Shown here piece after piece: positions 4,400 through 10,039 of a stretch of 10,039 bases of DNA. Origin of the DNA: an uncultured Terriglobus sp. (GTDB lineage: Bacteria > Acidobacteriota > Terriglobia > Terriglobales > Acidobacteriaceae); assembly GCA_937871605.1 (NCBI GenBank), contig CALMRM010000058.1, positions 226 through 10,264 of the forward strand, given 5' to 3'. The stretch's first letter is position 1; each line of letters starts with the position of its first letter. The notes beneath the pieces were generated by a model that worked only from the letters and a program-made list of their open reading frames with translations, was not told where the DNA came from and made no database searches. Both the position numbers and the translations under genes were made by a program.

Positions 4400-7168
4400 T
4401 CAGAAGCTATAGCGCGCGCCGATCTCGATCCGGCGTCCAAAGTCGCCCTGATAGGCCTGGTCGAACAGCGGTGAACCGAGCACATTGCCCACCTGCTGCA
4501 CGTTGGTGTGGTTCAGCACGTTGGCCGAGCGGATGTTTACCGCCAGGCTTTGCACGAGGTCTTTGTCGGCGTTGTGCGTCAGTGCAAAGGTGCGGCTCAG
4601 GTTGGCGTCCAGGTGAATGTTCCACGGCATACGGCCCGCGTTGCGTGGAACGATGCCACCGAGGCCGCTGGGAGTCAGCACGCCATAGCGGGTGGCGATG
4701 GCCGTGGGGTCACCCGGCAACGCGTATGCCGGGCGATCGTTGAAGTTGCCGTCCCCGTTGTTGTCAAAGCCCGTCAAGAGGTTGTAGGGCGTGCCGCTGT
4801 TCAGCCGGTACTCGCTCGACAGGTCGACCTTGCGGGGCAGGTGCAGGGTGGCGTTGCCAAACATCTGGTGCGAGGGCTGGCCGGTGCGGTGCGCCACCTC
4901 GCCCGCGTCGCTCCTGCTGTTTTGCGGCGTCGAGATGATGTTGTTGTCTGTGGTGCCGCGCAGGTTCAGGTGCACGTACCCCACAAAGATCGACAGCTGC
5001 TTGAGCTTCTGCTGACTGACGGAGAAAAACTCGATGTCGCCTTTGAACTTGCCGCTGGGTTGCGCTTCCAGGATGTTGGTGTTGGCGGATCCGGGGCGCG
5101 GCCCGGTGGGGCTACCCGTCTGGCCCGCTGCCACGAGCGGCGCGTTGATGTTGCGGGTACGGCCATCGTTCCACACGCTGAGCCAATAGAACGTGGATGC
5201 CAGGTTCCAGCCGCCACGCAAGGAGTGGTCCAACTCGGCCTGCTGCTCTGAAAAGTATGCGTCGCTGAAGTGCGGCGAAAACTGCCGCACGGTGCGGATG
5301 GGCGTCGCATTCAGGTAGGGGTTGCCGTACACCGGTCCATACACGATGTTGCTGACGCGGTGAACGCCGTCGAGCCGGTAGATCTGCGCGGCGGCATTGC
5401 CGTCGTACCCGCCGTTGAAGACGCCGGTGTGTAGCTTGAGCGTCCAGTTCTGCATTTTGTCGGGCGACCACGCCAGGCCCAAACGCGGCGCAAAGTTCAG
5501 CAGCACCAGCGGCGCGCTCTGTGCGTAGTAGCGCAGGCCATACGAGATCGTCAGGTTTGGCCTGGCTTTCCACGATTCCTGTGCAAAGAAGGATTCGCGG
5601 GCCTGCAGGAAATCCACCTCTGGCGTGCCGGTGACGCCGGTAAAGGCGGTGGCCGCGCCGCCGGGCAGGCCAAGCAGGGCGCGGCGGTACTGCTCAAGAC
5701 CGCTGATGACGGTGCTGCCGCTGCCCGGCACCGCGTTGCCGTTTGCGTCCAGCACGGGCGCGGTGCCACCGCCAAAGGTGTACAGGCCGTTAAAGTCCTG
5801 CGGAATGTAGCGATGCTGCAGGCGCATGCGCGCGTTCACCCCCAGCTTCAGCGTGTGATTGCCGTGCGTCCAGATGGCGTCGTCGTAGATCTCGAAGCCG
5901 TTGGAGCGGTCCGCCTCCGCACCGAGCTCGGTCCCGCCGCCGGTGAACGCCCCGGCTACCTGCACCGGCACCGCCGCGCTGTTGGGCGACATGACACTAT
6001 CCAACCAACTCCAGCTGAAGCGTGACTCATGCATCAGGTTCGCGGAAATCGTAGAAACATTGAGTACGCGGATCACATGCTCCGCCGTGTAATCGCCGTA
6101 GCCGGCTTCCTGCAGCACGGTGCCGCCGACGCCGACGTTTTGCTGGTTGTTCACGTTGGCGGTGTAGTTGGTGGTCAGCGAGTTTTTCGGGTTCCACTGC
6201 CATGCCGCACGTGCGCTGCCCACCCACAGCCGCTGCGGCGTGTTGACCGTGCTGTTGACGGCCGTAGCGTTGCCGTTGCTGTCGAGCGCCACGGCGTTTA
6301 CCACCGCCACGTTGTCGATGCTGCGATGCTCCAGCGAAAGTGCAAAATCACTGCCCTGCTTCGTGATGGGACCGCTCAGGTCGAAGCCGTAGCGCTGCTT
6401 GCCGATGCTGCCCTTGCTCACCGAAAACGGGTCACGCGCGTTGAGCGCCGATCCGCCATAGGTGGTGTACAGCGCGCCATGGATGCGCGGCTGGCCGGGC
6501 TTGGTGTACACCTCGATGCGTGCACCCTCGTACGGCGGCTCCTGGTACTCCGCGGAGAACATGTCCGGGTTGACCTTGATGTATGCGATGGACGACTTCG
6601 GCGGCAGCTTGACCGAATCCTGGAAGCCATCCACGGTGATGAGCGTGTCCGACGGGTTGCCGCCTGCGCCTGCAGCCAGTTGCTGCAACTGCCGGAGGAG
6701 ATCGTCCGGGTCGTCGGCCAAGGCTTTCAGGTCGTCGCCCCCCAGGGTGCGGGTGGCACCGGTGTCGGTAGCGTCCACGCCATGGGTGGATTCGGCCACC
6801 ACCTCCATGGCCTGCTCTACCGATTGCGGCTTGAGCGTCAGCAGGATGTCACTCGCCTTGCGTGAGGCTGACAGCTCCACCTCCTGTGTGGCAAAGCTCT
6901 CCGCCTCCACGTGCAGGTGATGCGCACCTGCCGGAACACAGCGCAGCATGAAGTGGCCGTCATCGCCCGTGTGCACCGTACCGCCGCCGTCCAGCGTGAT
7001 GGTGGCACCGGCGACGGTTGCGCCTGTTGTGTCCCGTACGATGCCTGTCATGGGACTACCGCCCGTGCAGGCTGCCGCATTGCCGCCTACCTGCGCAGAG
7101 GCAGTAGCGAACGAAAACAGCAGCGTAAGAGCCGCAACAGGGCTGGCAGTGCGGAGCAGAGGACGCAT
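4400..7168 (-). CDS. TonB-dependent receptor-like outer-membrane protein (Oar-type)
   Basis: A 922-residue outer-membrane transporter of the acidobacterial Oar/TonB-dependent receptor type, expected to import oligosaccharides or other nutrients. The start at 7168 is chosen because AAGGA lies six bases upstream and a Sec signal follows (MRPLLRTASPVAALTLLFSF, cleavage likely after ATASA near residue 25). The longer start at 7201 lacks a ribosome site. Domains: a carboxypeptidase-regulatory-like beta-sandwich at about 39-113 (MTGIVRDTTGATVAGATITL), a plug at about 140-226 with DTLITVDGFQ, LPPKSSIAYIKVNPDMFSAEY and RIEVYTKPG, then a long beta-barrel ending in RYSF, whose terminal Phe suits recognition by the Bam complex. 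Cysteines C34 and C77 flank the sandwich and could pair. No clear TonB box is seen. Substrate is unknown. The Tat isomerase gene lies downstream on the same strand. Confidence 0.9.
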   Translation of the reverse strand: MRPLLRTASPVAALTLLFSFATASAQVGGNAAACTGGSPMTGIVRDTTGATVAGATITLDGGGTVHTGDDGHFMLRCVPAGAHHLHVEAESFATQEVELSASRKASDILLTLKPQSVEQAMEVVAESTHGVDATDTGATRTLGGDDLKALADDPDDLLRQLQQLAAGAGGNPSDTLITVDGFQDSVKLPPKSSIAYIKVNPDMFSAEYQEPPYEGARIEVYTKPGQPRIHGALYTTYGGSALNARDPFSVSKGSIGKQRYGFDLSGPITKQGSDFALSLEHRSIDNVAVVNAVALDSNGNATAVNSTVNTPQRLWVGSARAAWQWNPKNSLTTNYTANVNNQQNVGVGGTVLQEAGYGDYTAEHVIRVLNVSTISANLMHESRFSWSWLDSVMSPNSAAVPVQVAGAFTGGGTELGAEADRSNGFEIYDDAIWTHGNHTLKLGVNARMRLQHRYIPQDFNGLYTFGGGTAPVLDANGNAVPGSGSTVISGLEQYRRALLGLPGGAATAFTGVTGTPEVDFLQARESFFAQESWKARPNLTISYGLRYYAQSAPLVLLNFAPRLGLAWSPDKMQNWTLKLHTGVFNGGYDGNAAAQIYRLDGVHRVSNIVYGPVYGNPYLNATPIRTVRQFSPHFSDAYFSEQQAELDHSLRGGWNLASTFYWLSVWNDGRTRNINAPLVAAGQTGSPTGPRPGSANTNILEAQPSGKFKGDIEFFSVSQQKLKQLSIFVGYVHLNLRGTTDNNIISTPQNSRSDAGEVAHRTGQPSHQMFGNATLHLPRKVDLSSEYRLNSGTPYNLLTGFDNNGDGNFNDRPAYALPGDPTAIATRYGVLTPSGLGGIVPRNAGRMPWNIHLDANLSRTFALTHNADKDLVQSLAVNIRSANVLNHTNVQQVGNVLGSPLFDQAYQGDFGRRIEIGARYSF

Positions 7169-7376
7169 GGTCGATCCTTGTGGTGCGGTGAACGGGAACA
7201 TTCAAGACTACGCAGGAAAGCGGCACACGGGACGCCCTACCTGCGGCAACTTCGATGGTGTCGTCTTGTACGTGACTCTCCTCACGGTAGTTCCACTCCG
7301 CTGCCAATTTCTTCTTCGGTGCACTTCTGGTTACCTCCATCGCCGCGCATACTCGTCCGGACACTACCCTGTATCT
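7169..7376. promoter_or_regulatory. Divergent promoter region
   Basis: 208 bases between the divergent receptor and hydrolase genes must hold both promoters. I found the receptor ribosome site but no convincing -35/-10 pair for either direction and no operator-like palindrome. This role is inferred from gene orientation. Confidence 0.5.
7175..7179 (-). promoter_or_regulatory. Ribosome binding site of the receptor gene
   Basis: AAGGA on the minus strand, six bases before the ATG at 7168. It decides the start in favour of the version that opens directly with the signal peptide. Confidence 0.7.
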
Positions 7377-8267
7377 ATGCCCATTGAGCAGATTGCCAGC
7401 AACGACAGCGACCTCCTCCGCGCACGCGCTACCGTGGGTGATGCGGAGATTACCGTATGCACGGACGGCACGGCACTCTTCGACGGCGGTGCCATGTTCG
7501 GCGTGGTGCCCAAGGCGCTATGGTCGAAGAAGGTTGAGGCAGACGAACAGAACCGCATCGCCATCGGTCTCAACTGCGTCGTGGTGCGCATCGGCAGTAA
7601 GACGGTGCTGATCGAAACCGGCTTCGGCAACAAGCTCACGTCAAAGGTGAAGGCGCTGTATGGCACGCAGCAGCGATTGCCTGCCTCACTGGCCGCGGCT
7701 GGCGTTGCGCCGGAGCAGGTGGATATCGTCATCAATACGCACCTGCACTGGGACCACTGCGGCTGGAACACGGTGCTTGACGCCGATTGCACAGCGCGGC
7801 CCTACTTTCCAAACGCGCAGTACATTGCGCACCGTGGCGAGGTGGAGCACGGCCGCCTGCAGCTGGAGCGTGACCGCGTCAGCTATGTCGCCGCGAACTA
7901 CGAGCCATTGATCGCGAGCGGGCAGATGCGGTTGATCGAGGGCATGGAGGCCGAGGTTTGCCCGGGTGTGCGGGTGGAGTGCTTCCCCGGCCACACCGCA
8001 AATTTGCTGGCGGTGCACATCGAGAGTGGTGGCGAACATCCCTGCTTTGTCAGCGACCTGATCCCGACGGCGGCGCACCTGCCGCTGGGGTGGGTGATGG
8101 CGTTCGACCTGGACCCGGTGCGCACCATTGCGGAGCGTAAGCGGTTCTACGCGCGGGCCGTGGCAGAAAAGTGGCTCCTGCTCTTTCCGCATGACCACCG
8201 GTGCCCCATGACGACCCTCCACCTGGATGCAAAGGGTAATGTTGTATCTCAGGGCACTTCGGTTTGA
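7377..8267 (+). CDS. Metallo-beta-lactamase-fold hydrolase (lactonase-like)
   Basis: A 296-residue metallo-beta-lactamase-fold protein with the binuclear zinc set in order: H122, H124, D126 and H127 in THLHWDHCGWN, H206 in FPGHTAN, D227 in VSDLIP and H272 or H274 in FPHDH. No signal peptide is seen, so it should be cytoplasmic. Length and pattern resemble the group holding N-acyl-homoserine lactonases and related lactone or ester hydrolases rather than glyoxalase II. Substrate cannot be read from sequence, so quorum quenching is only a possibility. The start MPIEQIAS is the only ATG near the conserved region, yet there is no Shine-Dalgarno before it, so translation may be leaderless. A diguanylate cyclase follows after 15 bases, indicating an operon. 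Confidence 0.88.
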   Translation: MPIEQIASNDSDLLRARATVGDAEITVCTDGTALFDGGAMFGVVPKALWSKKVEADEQNRIAIGLNCVVVRIGSKTVLIETGFGNKLTSKVKALYGTQQRLPASLAAAGVAPEQVDIVINTHLHWDHCGWNTVLDADCTARPYFPNAQYIAHRGEVEHGRLQLERDRVSYVAANYEPLIASGQMRLIEGMEAEVCPGVRVECFPGHTANLLAVHIESGGEHPCFVSDLIPTAAHLPLGWVMAFDLDPVRTIAERKRFYARAVAEKWLLLFPHDHRCPMTTLHLDAKGNVVSQGTSV

Positions 8268-8272
8268 GCCGA

Positions 8273-8277
8273 TAAGG
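8273..8277 (+). promoter_or_regulatory. Ribosome binding site of the diguanylate cyclase
   Basis: TAAGG five bases before the GTG at 8283 and eleven before the ATG at 8289. The spacing favours the GTG start. It lies in the 15-base gap after the hydrolase stop codon. Confidence 0.5.
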
Positions 8278-8282
8278 CGGCT

Positions 8283-9767
8283 GTGACGATGACGCTTGCG
8301 GTGCAACCCGACCTGGTACCACCACCCATGCCCTTGCCGCTCCCTGTGGATCTGGCTGGTCAGCGGCGTGGCGACCTGCTCCGCGAGCTGCAGTTACTGG
8401 ACGGAAGCCCCGACCCAGAGATGGATGACCTGGTAACACTGGCCACGGTGATCTGCGGCAAACCGATGGGCGCGGTGACCCTGCTGGATGAGACCACGCT
8501 GACCACCCGCGCACGCGTAGGAATCAGTGGTGCCACGACGGTTCCTGTGGAAGACAGCATGTGTCAGTTCACTGTGCGAGGCACGGAGCTGATCGTGGTG
8601 GAAGACCTGCAACACCAGGCGGGCCTGCACCACGCGCAGCAATGGCTGGATGCGGGTATTCGCTTTTACGCGGGTATGCCACTGGTCAGCGAGGGCGGCC
8701 TTGCCATTGGCGCGCTGTGCGTCATGGATCTGCAGCCTTCCACGCTTACGCCTGAGCAACAGACCATGATGGCCATTCTGAGCCGGCAGGTAAGCCGCCT
8801 GCTGCAGACGCGCAGGCATGCCATTGCCATGGAACGCATGGCGCGGGAGCGCGAGCGCGAAAAGCGGGTGATCGACCTGATTCTGGACCATGTGCCGGTC
8901 TCCATCTATCTTAAGGACAGGGCCGGCCGCCTGCGGTATTACAACAGGGCGCTTGCGGACCGCTTTCGGATCGATCGCAGCACCTGGCTGGGTAAGACCA
9001 ACTACGACATTTGGCCCCGTGAGATCGCCGATGCCCTCAAGGTCACCGAGGACAAGGTGTTCGAAACCGGCCAACCCAACATCGGATTTGCCTCGGTGCC
9101 GGAGCCGGACGGCAGCACAAGCCACTTCAAAACCTTTGAAACTCGCTGCATCAGCGTGGACGACCAGCCCATGCTGGCAGGCAGTGCCATTGACCTGACG
9201 GAGCAGATACGACGGGAGGAAGAGCTTCGCCGCGTCCGGGACGAGTTGCAGGATGCCAACGGGAAATTGAGCTCCCTGGCGCTGACCGATTCACTGACCG
9301 GCCTGTGGAATCGCCGCGCCTTCAACGCCCGGCTCGAAACGGACATGATTGCGTCGCACCGTAATAAGCGTTCGCTGTCGCTGTTGCTGCTGGATGTGGA
9401 TTATTTCAAGAGCATCAACGACCGCTTCGGCCACCCCTACGGCGACCTGGTGCTGCGAGAGCTTGCCGCCATCCTGAACACCTGCAAACGCGCGGAGGAT
9501 GTTGCTGCCCGCTTTGGCGGTGAGGAGTTCGCGATTCTGCTGCCGGAAACGGGCATTCCCGCAGCGCGCCACCTGGCGGAGCGCATCCTGAAGGCAATGC
9601 GAACCCACGCCTGGGACAAGACACCGGTCACCGTAAGCATTGGGGTGGCCATGTGCCAACCGAACTGCGTGTCAGACACCCTCATTGACGAGGCAGACAG
9701 CGCCCTGTACCGGGCAAAGCGCGGCGGACGCGACCGCGTGGTGCTCCACTCCGATCCGGACGACTAA
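8283..9767 (+). CDS. GAF-PAS-GGDEF diguanylate cyclase
   Basis: A 494-residue sensor enzyme predicted to make cyclic di-GMP from two GTP. Order: a short Pro-rich N-terminus, GAF domain at about 33-175 (ARVGISG, GMPLVSEGGLAIGALCVMD), PAS domain at about 195-310 (VPVSIYLKDRAGRLRYYNRA, AIDLTEQIRREEE), a helical linker at about 305-333, and GGDEF at about 334-490. The domain has DSLTGLWNRRAF at its start, the active-site loop GGEEF at 412-416, and RAED at 403-406, exactly five residues before it. That is the position of the RxxD product-inhibition site, so it should be active and feedback-limited. No transmembrane segment is seen, so it is cytoplasmic with soluble ligands or partners. The GAF sequence shows no obvious heme or chromophore residue. 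GTG is the likely start. It is probably co-transcribed with the hydrolase upstream, and its stop codon abuts that of a convergent gene. Confidence 0.93.
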   Translation: MTMTLAVQPDLVPPPMPLPLPVDLAGQRRGDLLRELQLLDGSPDPEMDDLVTLATVICGKPMGAVTLLDETTLTTRARVGISGATTVPVEDSMCQFTVRGTELIVVEDLQHQAGLHHAQQWLDAGIRFYAGMPLVSEGGLAIGALCVMDLQPSTLTPEQQTMMAILSRQVSRLLQTRRHAIAMERMAREREREKRVIDLILDHVPVSIYLKDRAGRLRYYNRALADRFRIDRSTWLGKTNYDIWPREIADALKVTEDKVFETGQPNIGFASVPEPDGSTSHFKTFETRCISVDDQPMLAGSAIDLTEQIRREEELRRVRDELQDANGKLSSLALTDSLTGLWNRRAFNARLETDMIASHRNKRSLSLLLLDVDYFKSINDRFGHPYGDLVLRELAAILNTCKRAEDVAARFGGEEFAILLPETGIPAARHLAERILKAMRTHAWDKTPVTVSIGVAMCQPNCVSDTLIDEADSALYRAKRGGRDRVVLHSDPDD

Positions 9768-10034
9768 TTACTCAATGGTGACGAGCTTTGTCTTTTTACC
9801 GAGCTTGAGTGTGAGCGTCACGGGAAATCCACTCATGGAACGGCGTGCTTCCGATTCTATATCGCCCTCGATGCGGACTGCGCCTTCACCGCGCTTTCGT
9901 CGAGCCTCGGCCATGCTTGCGGCCATCCCTGCAGCGAGCACCAACCGGTCTGTCGACAGCGTTCCAATCGCTTTACCTGCAGCAAACATGTCTGCTGTTC
10001 CCATCTCATAGGCGAGGTCTTCTTTGCGCAGCAT
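9768..10034 (-). CDS. Small protein of unknown function, possibly 5'-partial
   Basis: An 88-codon frame from ATG at 10034 to TAA. Only five more bases of the window lie upstream, so neither a ribosome site nor an in-frame extension can be ruled in or out, and the true gene may be longer. The protein has an Ala/Met-rich helical first half (FAAGKAIGTL, VLAAGMAASMAEARRKR) and a beta-like C-terminus rich in Thr, Leu and Lys (FPVTLTLKLGKKTKLVTIE). No signal or catalytic motif is seen and I do not recognise a family. By hand count about 58% of codons end in G or C, lower than the neighbours. Its stop directly abuts the cyclase stop (TAATTA), a plausible tail-to-tail arrangement that supports it being real. 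Confidence 0.55.
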   Translation of the reverse strand: MLRKEDLAYEMGTADMFAAGKAIGTLSTDRLVLAAGMAASMAEARRKRGEGAVRIEGDIESEARRSMSGFPVTLTLKLGKKTKLVTIE

Positions 10035-10039
10035 GACGC

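Noticed and set aside
4508..5251. Plus-strand 247-codon ORF opposite the receptor
   Set aside because: It is an antisense shadow produced by high-GC third positions. It is rich in Val, Arg and Ala and has no domain.
6029..6865. Plus-strand 278-codon ORF opposite the receptor
   Set aside because: Same reason: it lies wholly inside the receptor gene and has shadow-like composition.
7169..7201. Longer start for the receptor at 7201
   Set aside because: It adds 11 residues before the signal peptide and has no ribosome site, whereas the ATG at 7168 has AAGGA at ideal spacing.
6948..7376. Upstream extension of the hydrolase frame to 6948
   Set aside because: The extension overlaps the divergent receptor gene and its promoter region, and its sequence is unlike any metallo-beta-lactamase N-terminus. 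The conserved protein begins at 7377.

Overview
The window looks like chromosomal DNA of a soil-type acidobacterium (class Terriglobia, in the range of Terriglobus, Granulicella or Edaphobacter). This is inferred, not proven. The support is high-GC coding DNA, an Oar-type outer-membrane receptor with an N-terminal carboxypeptidase-regulatory-like domain, Tat-exported sugar-isomerase-like proteins, a TPR protein with a C-terminal domain I associate with acidobacterial DUF3857/TPR proteins, and intergenic repeats of the GTCATCCTGAGC...GCGAAGGATCC type common in these genomes.

Layout: (1) 1-1174, plus: the 3' part of a TPR-repeat protein whose start lies outside the window, followed by a hairpin. 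(2) 1175-1947: a roughly 770-base stretch with no recognisable gene. It holds one weak minus-strand ORF (1492-1758) and a perfect palindrome (1796-1811). (3) 1948-2856, plus: a Tat-signal hydroxypyruvate-isomerase-like TIM barrel. (4) 2857-3192: a gap between convergent genes filled by a composite, MITE/REP-like hairpin-rich repeat. (5) 3193-4185, minus: a second Tat-signal TIM-barrel isomerase/epimerase. (6) 4186-4399: a spacer carrying a 135-bp element with 27-bp inverted ends. (7) 4400-7168, minus: a large TonB-dependent-receptor-like outer-membrane protein. (8) 7169-7376: a divergent promoter region. (9) 7377-8267 and 8283-9767, plus: a metallo-beta-lactamase-fold hydrolase and a GAF-PAS-GGDEF diguanylate cyclase, 15 bases apart and probably co-transcribed. 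(10) 9768-10034, minus: a small protein of unknown function whose stop codon abuts that of the cyclase.

How the genes may work together: the receptor (outer membrane) and the two Tat-exported isomerase-like proteins form a plausible periplasmic carbohydrate uptake and modification neighbourhood. The receptor and the second isomerase share a strand and could be one transcript interrupted by the inverted-repeat element. The hydrolase-cyclase pair looks like a separate two-gene unit joining lactone- or ester-type hydrolysis to c-di-GMP synthesis. No CRISPR array, tRNA, rRNA, phage gene or transposase was seen. The most unusual material is intergenic: two different repeat elements with inverted ends flanking the second isomerase gene.
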